Source: CALSMU01 sp965230225 (GTDB lineage: Bacteria > Bacteroidota > Bacteroidia > Flavobacteriales_D > Parvicellaceae). Taken from it: DNA of 64,000 bases. Every line of letters starts with the position of its first letter. Positions within the stretch are counted from its first letter, which is position 1. Below, piece after piece: positions 51,078 to 60,111 of the stretch. Position numbers and translations under genes: made by a program. The stretch lies in the NCBI GenBank assembly GCA_965230225.1, contig CBDDKM010000005.1, positions 434,001 to 498,000 of the forward strand. Reading direction: 5' to 3'. The notes under the pieces are model-generated. The model was not told where the DNA came from. It searched no databases and saw only the letters and a list, made by a program, of their open reading frames with translations.

Positions 51078-52067
51078 ATGAAGAAGATTACATTGTATTT
51101 GTCGTTTATTTCTGCCGGATTGATGATCTCTTGTGTTCCAGCAAGAAAGGTAGAAGAATTAGAAAGTAACTATAAAGAATGTACTGAGCAATTAGAATCA
51201 TTCAAATCAAAATATACTGATCTTGAGACACTGACTACCGAGCAAAAAGCAAAAATTGAAGACCTGTCTGATAAAACAACCAGACTGGAAGCGGATACGA
51301 CTTTGCTTGGGAAATCGTTAAGAATGAAAGAACGTCAGTATGATAAGATTGACGCATTGAACCAAAGAATTCAGGATCAATTAGAGGCTCTTCAAAAAGG
51401 AAGTGCTATCGAAAACCAACGATTGGTAAATGACCTAAATGCAACCAGACTTGAGTTACAGGCAAAAGAAGATGAGCTAAGATTACTGGAGGCAGAGTTA
51501 AATAAAAAGAAAGCGGATTTGGATAAATTGTCTTTAGATCTTGCTGCAAGAGAAAAGAGAGTAAACGAGTTAGAGGCTATAATTGCTAGTCAGGATGCTG
51601 CTGTAAAAGCACTAAAAGACAAAGTAGCGAATGCTTTATTAGGATTTAAAGATAAAGGACTTACTGTAGTTCAAAAGAACGGTAGGGTATACGTAAGTAT
51701 GGAAGCTAAGTTGTTGTTTGCTTCAGGAAGCACTAAAGTAGATGCAGAAGGAAAGAAAGCATTGGTGGAGTTAGCAAAGGTACTTGAAGAGCAATCTGAC
51801 CTGGATATTTTAGTAGAAGGACATACTGACTCAGATAAAATGCATTCATCTTCTCATCCAAAGGATAACTGGGAGTTAAGTGTGTTAAGAGCTACATCGG
51901 TGGTTAAAATTATGCTGGAAAGTAGCAATATGGAGCCAAAGACCATTACTGCTGCCGGAAGAAGTATGTTTATTCCTGTTGATGAAAGTGATAAAGCGAA
52001 AAACAGAAGAATTGAAGTAATTCTTATTCCTAATCTGGATGAGTTGTTTGATGTAATCAACAATTAA
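51078..52067 (+). CDS. OmpA-family lipoprotein with long coiled coil
   Basis: A 329-residue lipoprotein; the ATG at 51078 (MKKITLYLSFISAGLMISC) puts the lipobox Cys at 19, the upstream ATG is less likely. Residues about 25-185 are one long coiled coil (ELESNYKECTEQLESF ... ELEAIIASQDAAVKALKD). The OmpA-C domain fills about 200-325 with FASGSTKVDAEGKKAL, VEGHTDSDKM and NWELSVLRATSVVKIM. It should anchor in the outer membrane and bind peptidoglycan, like Pal or YiaD-type proteins. Its stop codon shares 4 bases with the convergent gene. Confidence 0.92.
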   Translation: MKKITLYLSFISAGLMISCVPARKVEELESNYKECTEQLESFKSKYTDLETLTTEQKAKIEDLSDKTTRLEADTTLLGKSLRMKERQYDKIDALNQRIQDQLEALQKGSAIENQRLVNDLNATRLELQAKEDELRLLEAELNKKKADLDKLSLDLAAREKRVNELEAIIASQDAAVKALKDKVANALLGFKDKGLTVVQKNGRVYVSMEAKLLFASGSTKVDAEGKKALVELAKVLEEQSDLDILVEGHTDSDKMHSSSHPKDNWELSVLRATSVVKIMLESSNMEPKTITAAGRSMFIPVDESDKAKNRRIEVILIPNLDELFDVINN

Positions 52068-52870
52068 TCCTCATCATTATCATCGAACGATAATTCAGTA
52101 AGGCTTTTTAAGCCTTTAGCCATTTTCTTAAAGTACGCTGCCAGGGAGGTTTCTTCCAGTGGAATATCTACAGGGATACTCAAGCTAATTGGAATTTCTG
52201 CATCAACCGGCATTGGACCATCGAAGTTAATTCGTGCTGAAGTTTTAATAGGGATTTTAACAGGTACCATAAGATCTACTGGTATTTTCATGGATAGACC
52301 AACAGGTAGAGTGTCAATGATTAGCATGTCTATAGGTACTACACTTTTTACAGGCATGGCCTCATCAAATCCAATGTGAAGTTTTTGGTTAAGCGGAATT
52401 TTACCAGAAATAGGCATGGTTGGACCTCTCTTTCCGAAAATTGGAACTTTTACCTTTTGGTTTAATGGGATGGTATCATCCACAATAATGTCTACAAAAT
52501 CGGTTACCTGAATGGTGGTGTCTAACATAATGTAATCATGTACCCCAATCTTAAATGGAACCAGCATCTCTTCGTTCACCGGAATGTCTGCTCTAAAAGG
52601 AATTTCAGTATCCAGAAACATGTCGATGTTTACGTTGAGTTCCTCTGTTATGCTAATGTCTGAATTAAGGGGAATGGTTTCGTTAACGGTTACTTCGGTA
52701 ACGATGTGCTGTTTTGCCATTTCCTCCATAGTGTTCCCAATCACAAATAGCCGTTTTTCGGAAACATTAAGAGCAGTGATCAAAACTCCAATGATTCCAA
52801 AATTGATCATTAAGGCTAAAAGCAGAAAGACTACCACCCTTTTTTGGAATTTGGTCAGATTCTTAAACAT
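52064..52870 (-). CDS. single-pass membrane protein with long Ile/Val-Pro repeats, unknown function
   Basis: A 268-residue protein with one N-terminal transmembrane helix (VVVFLLLALMINFGIIGVLI) and no signal cleavage site. Residues about 60-245 are an irregular repeat, about every 10-14 residues, of I-P-(L/V)-x or V-P-(I/V)-x followed by short beta-like strands (DTIPLNQKVKVPIFGKRG; MKIPVDLMVPVKIPIK). The end is acidic (DDNDED). The pattern suggests an elongated beta structure in the periplasm. I know no family for it. Confidence 0.65.
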   Translation of the reverse strand: MFKNLTKFQKRVVVFLLLALMINFGIIGVLITALNVSEKRLFVIGNTMEEMAKQHIVTEVTVNETIPLNSDISITEELNVNIDMFLDTEIPFRADIPVNEEMLVPFKIGVHDYIMLDTTIQVTDFVDIIVDDTIPLNQKVKVPIFGKRGPTMPISGKIPLNQKLHIGFDEAMPVKSVVPIDMLIIDTLPVGLSMKIPVDLMVPVKIPIKTSARINFDGPMPVDAEIPISLSIPVDIPLEETSLAAYFKKMAKGLKSLTELSFDDNDED

Positions 52871-52974
52871 GCTGTAAATGTAGTGATTTTTAACTTTTTG
52901 GATTTATATAGTTTTTGCAGGAGCTGCTTTTGATTATTGATTATATTAGTACTCGGATTAAATTTTAAAAAAAA

Positions 52975-53592
52975 ATGAAAAAACAATTGCTATTTATTGG
53001 AACATTAGCCCTTTTAATTTCTGTGGTAATGTCTTCTTGTTCTAACTTCCGTTACACGGATTATGGAAAACCTCTTGACTTTTTACATGCTAAAAGATAT
53101 AAAGCAAAAACTCAAAAAGTAGACGAAAAAAGAAGTTCTGAAGAGACTTTGGTATTGGAAGAAACTAAAGAAGCTCCAATTGTTACACCGGTGGTAACAG
53201 AAGTAGAAGCTCCTGAAGTTGGAGAAGTGGCAGTTGCTGAAACAGTTGAACCAAAACAAGTTGTAGAGCCTGCTAAAGCTACCGAAGCTAGGGTAGTAGT
53301 TGAGGAGGTTGCAGAAACTCAATTGGCAATGGAAGAAACTTCTACTGCAGAAGTGTCTAAAAAGCAATTGAGAAAATTGAACAATGCAACAAGCACAATT
53401 AGAAAATTCAGCAATTCAAATACAACTGAAACTACTGCTGATATCCTAATCATTTTATTATGTTTCTTACTACCTCCATTGGCGGTATTTTTAGTACATG
53501 ATATTGGACGTGAATTCTGGATTAACATCATCTTACTATTCTTATTATTTGGTATTGGTGCAATCATTCACGCATTGATCGTTTGTCTATAA
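52975..53592 (+). CDS. lipoprotein fused to a Pmp3/YqaE-type membrane domain
   Basis: A 205-residue protein. MKKQLLFIGTLALLISVVMSSC is a lipoprotein signal (Cys22). Residues about 50-125 are a low-complexity Glu/Val/Lys/Ala/Pro segment, likely extended. Residues about 155-205 are a complete Pmp3/YqaE (UPF0057) domain: ILLCFLLPPLAVFLVHDIGR then two helices ending IIHALIVCL. Stand-alone Pmp3 proteins help cation homeostasis; here the domain is tethered to a secreted lipoprotein front, so both ends would be in the membrane. Confidence 0.85.
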   Translation: MKKQLLFIGTLALLISVVMSSCSNFRYTDYGKPLDFLHAKRYKAKTQKVDEKRSSEETLVLEETKEAPIVTPVVTEVEAPEVGEVAVAETVEPKQVVEPAKATEARVVVEEVAETQLAMEETSTAEVSKKQLRKLNNATSTIRKFSNSNTTETTADILIILLCFLLPPLAVFLVHDIGREFWINIILLFLLFGIGAIIHALIVCL

Positions 53593-53642
53593 TTTTGTCT
53601 GTACCTGTTTAAGGTATAGAATTGATATATACAATACATTTG

Positions 53643-53671
53643 AAAGCTCTCCACAAGGAGAGCTTTTTTTG
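53643..53671 (+). terminator. terminator after the Pmp3-domain gene
   Basis: Arms AAAGCTCTCC and GGAGAGCTTT pair perfectly around ACAA and run into T residues. Confidence 0.9.
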
Positions 53672-53719
53672 TGAAATTATGTAACAAAAGGGCTACAATG
53701 TCTGAAATATGCCTGTTTA

Positions 53720-53753
53720 TTGAGGTAAAAGGATTTAGATATGCTTACATTTG
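53720..53753 (+). promoter_or_regulatory. promoter of the PNGase F-like gene
   Basis: TTG (53720-53722), 23 bases, then TACATTTG (53746-53753), 25 bases before the ATG at 53779. Confidence 0.5.
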
Positions 53754-53778
53754 TTGCTTACACTCGATAAACTATACT

Positions 53779-56700
53779 ATGAAAAAACTATTCGCTGTTT
53801 TATTACTGATCTGCTTGTCGTTTCAGGGCAAGTTAATAGCACAGTCGTTTGGAGACACTATTGTGGTACAAACACTGGAGTTTTCTGATATTACAAAAAG
53901 AAGGGGTTGGTATGTGTTTCCGGAAGACACGAACCAGTACCACAAAATTTTAATGTATTACACATTAAAGTGTGATGCTGCAACTACTCAAGATGGGTTC
54001 CCTTGCGGAGAGTGGGATTATACCACTTACACCAGATTGTACCAACACGAAAATGTAGGAGCAGAGTATTACTATCTGGGAAACTCTAATCCGGATACCA
54101 TTTATTACGTAAACGGACCTACTTATAATGTGTATCAATCATACCAATACTATCCGGTATATGATAACACTGTTTCTGAAAGTGATTATACAATTGGTTC
54201 TGGTAGTGCATCGTTAAGCAATACCTTACAAAGTTCTTTAAGATCATCTAAAGCTCAATACATTGTTACCGCAGCCGAATTGACAGGAGCAGGAGTAACA
54301 GCAGGAGATATCCATAAATTAAGAATGGACATTTCTACTTTGGGTGCAGATTTAGATAATCTTAAAATCAGAATAAAAAATTCTGCATTGACGGAACTTA
54401 CCCCAGCTTCTTACGAAATGACTGGATTTACAGAGGTGTATAACATCAATACAACCTTCTCTTCTACTGGTGTAAATGACTTTAATTTTGCAACGCCATT
54501 TAACTGGGATGGAACTTCCAACTTGGTGGTAGAATTTACTTTCGAAAATGCTACAGCAGGAGCTGATAATGTTGTGGTTGGAGAAGCTACTGGGATGAAC
54601 TCTGGAGTAGTAACCAATAACGACAATGGATATTTAGATTTTGGTTCGGATGAGTTTGTTGATGTACCTGCAGGAGCTTTTGCTAACGTATCTGATGAAG
54701 TAACCATTTCTTTCTGGTGTTATGGTGATCCTAATGTGATGCCAATGAATTCATACGCTTTTGAAGGAAGAGATGCAGATGGAAACAGAGTATTGAACTC
54801 TCACTTACCATGGAGTAATGGAAGAGTATACTGGGATGCTGGTAATAATGGTACAGGATCTTACGACCGTTTAGATGAGGCAGCGAATAATGCTAACTTT
54901 TCAGGGCAGTGGAACCACTGGGCATTTACAAAAAATGCTACTACCGGAGACATGGTAATGTACCTTAACGGGAACGTATTTGCTACTGCAACTGGTAAAA
55001 CAAGAACCATGAGTCCAATTGCAAAGTTCAGAATTGGAGGAACTGCTGGTTCAGGTTATAGTGGACGATACGATGGATTCATTGATGAGTTTAGAGTATG
55101 GAATGCAGAACTAAGTCAAACTGATATTCAGGATTGGATGTATAAAACGGTAGACGGAACACATCCAAACTACAGCAACTTACAAGCGGCTTACGATTTT
55201 AACGATTTATCTGGAACTGTTGCCTCTGATTACAGTGGTAACGGACACGATGGAACATTGATGGGAGTTCCTACCTGGAACCTTCACAATGGGTTTGATA
55301 ACTTCATGGATATCGCTCAGGTTACTGACAGACCCAACTTCACTTTTGTTCAGGGAACCTATACCATGCACCTTGATTCTAACTTAGTAAACGATACAGT
55401 ATACAACGGAGCATCTACTATTATCGAAACATCTACTTATGTAGACATGAACGAAACAGGAATTTCTTCTAATGCTTTGGATACTTCTTATGTTTGGCAA
55501 CCAGGATACAATTACGTTTATGGTCCTAACGGAAATGCTATAGACAGTACTTATATTACGGAAGATGGTATGATCATTAATGCATACCAACAAACCATTC
55601 ACCAAATTCAAAACTACGTTACACCTTACGGTATCGGGTTAGATTTAGGACCTAACGGGTTTAGATGGGTATATGATGTAACTGATTACATGCCATTGTT
55701 CCACGATACAGTTGAGATTTCGGCAGGTAACCAGCAAGAGTTGATTGATCTTAAGTTCATTATGATTAAAGGAACTCCTCCTAGAGACGTGATTGACTTT
55801 GAAACCATCTGGAGAGGTGATTACCAACATTCGAACATTGCCAACGACATTTCAATGCCGGCGGTAGATGTGATGATGAATCCTAATGCAAGTTTCTATA
55901 GAATTAAGACCAGAACAACCGGACACTGGTTCGGAGGGTTTGAGAACTGTGCTGAGTTCTGCCCTAAGATGCATAACTTAAGCATCAATGGAACACAGCA
56001 ATTCGAGTGGTTAAACTGGAAAACATGTGCTAATAACCCTGTAGTAGCTCAAGGAGGAACATGGATTTACGATCGTGCCGGTTGGTGTCCTGGAACATTT
56101 GGAGATACTTACGATCATGATATTACTCCTTTTGTAACACCTGGTTCTACAGCTTCTATCGATTACGGAATGGAATATACTGCAGGTGGAATGGAAGGAA
56201 ACTACAGAACTACTGTTCAGTTGGTTTCTTATGGTGAGCACAACTTTACGAATGATGTTGCCTTAGAAGATGTAATAGCGCCAAATAACTGGGAGTACCA
56301 CAATAGAATGAACCCTATTTGTGATAACCCTAAAGTATTAATCAAGAATACTGGATCAGCTAACTTAACAAGTGCAGTATTAAACTATGCGGTTTGTGGA
56401 GACAATGCATTAACTTATACCTGGACAGGAGATTTAGCTTATGGTGAAACTGCTGAGGTAGAGTTGCCAATTCCAGACATTAGTTTCTGGGATCATGCTC
56501 AATTCTGTAAAGAATTTAACGTAAGCGTTGATCAGCCAAATGGTGTTCAGGATGAGTACGAGTACAATAACGCTCAACGTGTAGAGTTCGATTCTCCACC
56601 GGTATACCCTGGAGATTTCTACATCTGGTTCCAAACAAACGGAGCAGCAAGTGAAAACACAGTAACCATTACTGATTTAGATGGTAATGTTCACTATTCA

Positions 56701-57198
56701 AACAGTAGCTATGCTAATAATACTCAGTACAAAGATACCTTGAGCTTAGCGCCTGGATGTTATAAGTTCCAAATTACAGATTCTGATTCTGATGGATTAG
56801 CATTCTTTGCTAACAACGATGGGAACGGGTGGATTAGATTTAGAGAAGTAGGAGGAGGAAACCTTCACTTGTTTGAGCCTGACTTTGGAGATGAAATTAC
56901 TCATTACTTTACGGTAGGTTGGGGAGTTTCTACACCAGAGTACGATAAAACCAGAAACATTGAAGTATTCCCAAATCCAGGAGCAGGAATGTTTAACGTA
57001 GAGATTGATGGATTTGGAGACGAAGTAGAGATCATGGTTTACGATGCTCAAGGAAAGCAAATTTCCAGAGAGGTTAAAGCCGTAGAAAACTACTTCTTAA
57101 AGACACAGGTAGATCTTGAAGGAATGGAAAATGGTATTTATTTCATCAAAGTAACTGATGGTAAAAAGACGGAGGTAAAACAGCTGATAAAACAGTAA
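53779..57198 (+). CDS. PNGase F-like secreted protein with LamG insertion and T9SS sorting domain
   Basis: A 1139-residue secreted protein. ATG 53779 opens a signal peptide (MKKLFAVLLLICLSFQGKLIAQ); the longer frame adds 36 unlikely residues. The PNGase F-like N-terminal part (YYTLKCDAATTQDGFPCGEWDYTTY, here split across about 57-82) is separated from its partner part (GGFENCAEFCPKMHNLSING, WLNWKTCANNPV and RAGWCPGTFGDTYDHDI, about 715-790) by a LamG/concanavalin-like domain of about 200 residues (about 305-510, GYLDFGSDEFVDVPAGAFAN ... GYSGRYDGFIDEFRVWN). The C-terminus is a T9SS sorting domain (NIEVFPNPGAGMFNVEIDG ... GIYFIKVTDG). Whether it is an active N-glycosidase is not certain. It is probably a secreted or surface glycan-acting protein. 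Confidence 0.88.
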   Translation: MKKLFAVLLLICLSFQGKLIAQSFGDTIVVQTLEFSDITKRRGWYVFPEDTNQYHKILMYYTLKCDAATTQDGFPCGEWDYTTYTRLYQHENVGAEYYYLGNSNPDTIYYVNGPTYNVYQSYQYYPVYDNTVSESDYTIGSGSASLSNTLQSSLRSSKAQYIVTAAELTGAGVTAGDIHKLRMDISTLGADLDNLKIRIKNSALTELTPASYEMTGFTEVYNINTTFSSTGVNDFNFATPFNWDGTSNLVVEFTFENATAGADNVVVGEATGMNSGVVTNNDNGYLDFGSDEFVDVPAGAFANVSDEVTISFWCYGDPNVMPMNSYAFEGRDADGNRVLNSHLPWSNGRVYWDAGNNGTGSYDRLDEAANNANFSGQWNHWAFTKNATTGDMVMYLNGNVFATATGKTRTMSPIAKFRIGGTAGSGYSGRYDGFIDEFRVWNAELSQTDIQDWMYKTVDGTHPNYSNLQAAYDFNDLSGTVASDYSGNGHDGTLMGVPTWNLHNGFDNFMDIAQVTDRPNFTFVQGTYTMHLDSNLVNDTVYNGASTIIETSTYVDMNETGISSNALDTSYVWQPGYNYVYGPNGNAIDSTYITEDGMIINAYQQTIHQIQNYVTPYGIGLDLGPNGFRWVYDVTDYMPLFHDTVEISAGNQQELIDLKFIMIKGTPPRDVIDFETIWRGDYQHSNIANDISMPAVDVMMNPNASFYRIKTRTTGHWFGGFENCAEFCPKMHNLSINGTQQFEWLNWKTCANNPVVAQGGTWIYDRAGWCPGTFGDTYDHDITPFVTPGSTASIDYGMEYTAGGMEGNYRTTVQLVSYGEHNFTNDVALEDVIAPNNWEYHNRMNPICDNPKVLIKNTGSANLTSAVLNYAVCGDNALTYTWTGDLAYGETAEVELPIPDISFWDHAQFCKEFNVSVDQPNGVQDEYEYNNAQRVEFDSPPVYPGDFYIWFQTNGAASENTVTITDLDGNVHYSNSSYANNTQYKDTLSLAPGCYKFQITDSDSDGLAFFANNDGNGWIRFREVGGGNLHLFEPDFGDEITHYFTVGWGVSTPEYDKTRNIEVFPNPGAGMFNVEIDGFGDEVEIMVYDAQGKQISREVKAVENYFLKTQVDLEGMENGIYFIKVTDGKKTEVKQLIKQ

Positions 57199-57219
57199 AG
57201 ATTACCGATGCTACTCTGA

Positions 57220-57262
57220 AATATCCCGTTCATGCAATTAAATGAACGGGATATTTTTTTTT
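57220..57262 (+). terminator. terminator after the PNGase F-like gene
   Basis: Arms AATATCCCGTTCAT and ATGAACGGGATATT pair perfectly over 14 bases around an 8-base loop and run into T. Confidence 0.92.
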
Positions 57263-57291
57263 GGTTATGTTTGTACATTAAATTTTAATCA

Positions 57292-58383
57292 ATGAAGACG
57301 GGAAAGGTTTTTTCAATATTGGCGGTTGCTGCAGCAGCATTAGGAACTTGGTCATGTTCTACTGATTTCGAACTTAATGCTCCTTATAATGAGATACCAG
57401 TGGTGTTTGGATTATTGGATCAATCGGCAGATACACAGTTTGTAAAAATCAATAAGTCTTTCATTGGAGATGGAAATAATGCAGAATATGCAGCTGTTAA
57501 CGATAGCTCCATGTACTCTTCTGTAGCGGCTACCGTTGAGGAGCACGTAAATGGAAGTATCACTAATACTTTTAACCTTCAAGAAATGTGGGTGAGTGAT
57601 TTGGATGAAGGTATTTTTTATACTGATTCACAAAAGGTATATTACTTTGTTCCTCCTGCAGGATTGAATAACGAAGCTACTTATAAGTTAAAAATAGATG
57701 TGGCAGAAGAAGCAGAGGAAATCACATCTGAAACCACTCTAATTCAGGATTTAAATTTCTCTACTCAATTTACTTATACGCTTATTAGTGGAGTAAACTT
57801 TGCAAATGCATCAAGCTCTGTCAATAATAATTATCCAACTGTTACCGCTAAATGGCTAAGTGCCGAAAATGGTAAGCGTTATGAAGTAAGCTTGAGGTTT
57901 TATTATAATGAGCATACTGCTTCTGGTGTTACAAACAAGTATTTTGATTGGAGCCTTGGTTCTCAAAAAACACCTAACACCGATGCTGGGTCATCTATGT
58001 TTGAAGAAATTGCGGGAGATGCGTTTTATCAAATGGTTGCAAACAGGCTGGAGGATTATCCTTACGAAGCCGACGTTATCAAAAGAGTGCCGGACAGAAT
58101 TGAGTTTTACCTGACTGTAGCTGGTGAAGATTTAAATACTTATATGGAGGTTAACGAACCTGCTTTAGGTGTAGTAACCGAAAGACCATCTTTTACCAAT
58201 ATTGATGGCGGGGTAGGTATTTTCTCAAGCAGATATAAATTGACGCTAAGAAGTATTGGAGCAGGGAAAATCTCATTAAACAAATTCTCTACTCAAGAGC
58301 TTTGTGAAGGGCAGTATACTTCTGCTTATAAATTCTGTACTGATTCTATTGCCTGGAACCTGGACGGGTTCTACTGTCCTTAA
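57292..58383 (+). CDS. putative lipoprotein of unknown function (DUF4249-like)
   Basis: A 363-residue lipoprotein with signal MKTGKVFSILAVAAAALGTWSC (Cys22). The mature protein is beta-rich and begins STDFELNAPYNEIPVVFGLLDQ, an opening that reminds me of Bacteroidota DUF4249-type proteins. A TATGTTTG box lies at 57266-57273. It follows the PNGase F-like gene but is separated by a strong terminator, so co-transcription is unlikely. The stop codon shares 4 bases with that of the convergent LRR gene. Confidence 0.7.
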   Translation: MKTGKVFSILAVAAAALGTWSCSTDFELNAPYNEIPVVFGLLDQSADTQFVKINKSFIGDGNNAEYAAVNDSSMYSSVAATVEEHVNGSITNTFNLQEMWVSDLDEGIFYTDSQKVYYFVPPAGLNNEATYKLKIDVAEEAEEITSETTLIQDLNFSTQFTYTLISGVNFANASSSVNNNYPTVTAKWLSAENGKRYEVSLRFYYNEHTASGVTNKYFDWSLGSQKTPNTDAGSSMFEEIAGDAFYQMVANRLEDYPYEADVIKRVPDRIEFYLTVAGEDLNTYMEVNEPALGVVTERPSFTNIDGGVGIFSSRYKLTLRSIGAGKISLNKFSTQELCEGQYTSAYKFCTDSIAWNLDGFYCP

Positions 58384-58976
58384 TTACCGCAGTTGCAAGA
58401 GTTAGAAAAGTGAATTTTTGTATTGGGAAGTAAATTAAAAATTCTTTCCTGTTCTTTGTGAGTGTATTGAATCACTCGTAAATCCAATTCTTTTAGGTTT
58501 TTAAGTTCACCAATGCTTTCTGGTATTGTACTTAAGTTATTGTTCCACATGTCCAGATATTCCAGTTTCTGTAAATCTCTAATGGCATAAGGAAGCCCGG
58601 GAATAAAGTTCTGGTTAAGAATTAATCTCTTTAAGTTTACCAGTTCTACAATTTCTAGAGGAAAAGATTCAAATTTGTTTTTCCCTAAATTCAATTCTTG
58701 CAGGTGAATTAACTTTTCGAATCCGTTAGGTAGGGATTCAATCTTATTTTTGCTCAGGTCCAATACGTTTAAATTCTTCATTTTAAGAATTTCGGCTGGA
58801 ACCGTTTTGTATTTCATTTTGGGCAAATGAAGGATGTATACATTATCTGGATTTTCCAGAGCTTCATCCAGCGAGGAGTAGATGTAGCAAGTGTCCAAAT
58901 CTTCTTGCTTCAAGGTTTGTGCTGAAGCGATATTAACCATTAAAAAGGTAAAAAGAAGAAGTGATAGCCGTTTCAT
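58380..58976 (-). CDS. exported leucine-rich-repeat protein
   Basis: A 198-residue protein. The ATG at 58976 gives the signal peptide MKRLSLLLFTFLMVNIASAQ. Residues about 45-185 are five or six 23-residue LRRs of the type L-x-x-L-P-x-x-(I/F)-x-x-L-x-x-L-x-x-L-x-L (ILKMKNLNVLDLSKNKIESL, LKRLILNQNFIPGLPYAIRD). The end is NSCNCGN. A protein-binding role outside the cytoplasm is likely; it lies 16 bases downstream of ribF and probably shares its transcript. Confidence 0.88.
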   Translation of the reverse strand: MKRLSLLLFTFLMVNIASAQTLKQEDLDTCYIYSSLDEALENPDNVYILHLPKMKYKTVPAEILKMKNLNVLDLSKNKIESLPNGFEKLIHLQELNLGKNKFESFPLEIVELVNLKRLILNQNFIPGLPYAIRDLQKLEYLDMWNNNLSTIPESIGELKNLKELDLRVIQYTHKEQERIFNLLPNTKIHFSNSCNCGN

Positions 58977-58992
58977 AACGAGTTTTTTATAG

Positions 58993-59922
58993 TCATTGTA
59001 GTAAAGATAGTGCCAAGTTTTTATCATTGTCCAATTGGTCTTTCAATTCCTCCAAATCCATATATTTCTTCTCGTCTCTCAATTTAGCTACCAATTCGAT
59101 GGTAATTTCCCGGTCGTACAAATCTTCGTCCAAGTTGAAGAAATGAGCTTCAATAGATGTTTTGTTGGTAGAGCCTACCGTAGGTCTTTGGCCAATGTTT
59201 AGCATTCCGTTGTACACTAAACCGTTAATTTCTGATTTAATTGCGTAAACCCCTCCTTCAGGAATCAATTTATGAATTTGATTCAATTCAATATTGGCAG
59301 TAGGGTAGCCAATAGTTCTGCCCAATTGATCTCCTTTTACCACTTTTCCTGAAAAAGTAATGGCATGTCCTAAGTAATTAGTGGCAGTTTCAATGTCCCC
59401 TTCTAAAATGGATTTTCTCACTTTGGTGGAACTTACTCTGATGTCGTTAATTTCCTGAGCAGAAATTTCCTTTACATCAAAATCGTAAACAGGACTAAGT
59501 TCCTCTAGTAGTTCAAAGTTACCCTGTCTGTTTCTCCCAAACCGATGGTCATAACCAATTACCAGAGTTTTAACCCCTACCTGTTTAACCAGAAGATCTC
59601 TGACGTATTCGGTAGGTGTAATTCTGGAAAAATCTTTTTCAAAAGGGTATATGATTAAATGATCTAAACCGTAAGATTCTAACAGTTTAATCTTTTCATC
59701 CATGGTGTTAATTAATTTCAGGCTGGTATCATCCGGAAATAAAATCATTCTTGGATGTGGATAAAAAGTTAACAAAACAGTTTCTCCATTTTGCTCCTGG
59801 GCAATTTCTTTTAATCTGGCAATTATTTTTTGGTGCCCAATGTGTACTCCATCAAACGTCCCCACTGTAACAACTGCGTGATTTACCCCTTTAAATTCAC
59901 TGATGTGGTTGTATACTTTCAA
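58993..59922 (-). CDS. ribF: bifunctional riboflavin kinase/FAD synthetase
   Basis: Makes FMN and FAD from riboflavin. The 309-residue protein has an N-terminal nucleotidyltransferase domain (VTVGTFDGVHIGHQKIIARL, FYPHPRMI, and IGYDHRFGRNRQGN) and a C-terminal kinase barrel (VVKGDQLGRTIGYPTANIEL, GGVYAIKSEINGLVYNGMLN). Length and order are normal. The downstream LRR gene is close on the same strand. Confidence 0.96.
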   Translation of the reverse strand: MKVYNHISEFKGVNHAVVTVGTFDGVHIGHQKIIARLKEIAQEQNGETVLLTFYPHPRMILFPDDTSLKLINTMDEKIKLLESYGLDHLIIYPFEKDFSRITPTEYVRDLLVKQVGVKTLVIGYDHRFGRNRQGNFELLEELSPVYDFDVKEISAQEINDIRVSSTKVRKSILEGDIETATNYLGHAITFSGKVVKGDQLGRTIGYPTANIELNQIHKLIPEGGVYAIKSEINGLVYNGMLNIGQRPTVGSTNKTSIEAHFFNLDEDLYDREITIELVAKLRDEKKYMDLEELKDQLDNDKNLALSLLQ

Positions 59923-60111
59923 GCTATAATTAGGTGTATTTTACAGTTGTAAAATTAGTGTTTTTTGAAAGATTATGCCTGACGCAAACGGAGAAAATAC
60001 AATAATGACCAAAGTCAGGTTAAAAAACTATTAACATAGCATGGAAAAACAATAAAATGTTCTACTTTTGCACCGAAATTTTTTGAACAACATTTTTTAA
60101 AACAATATAGA

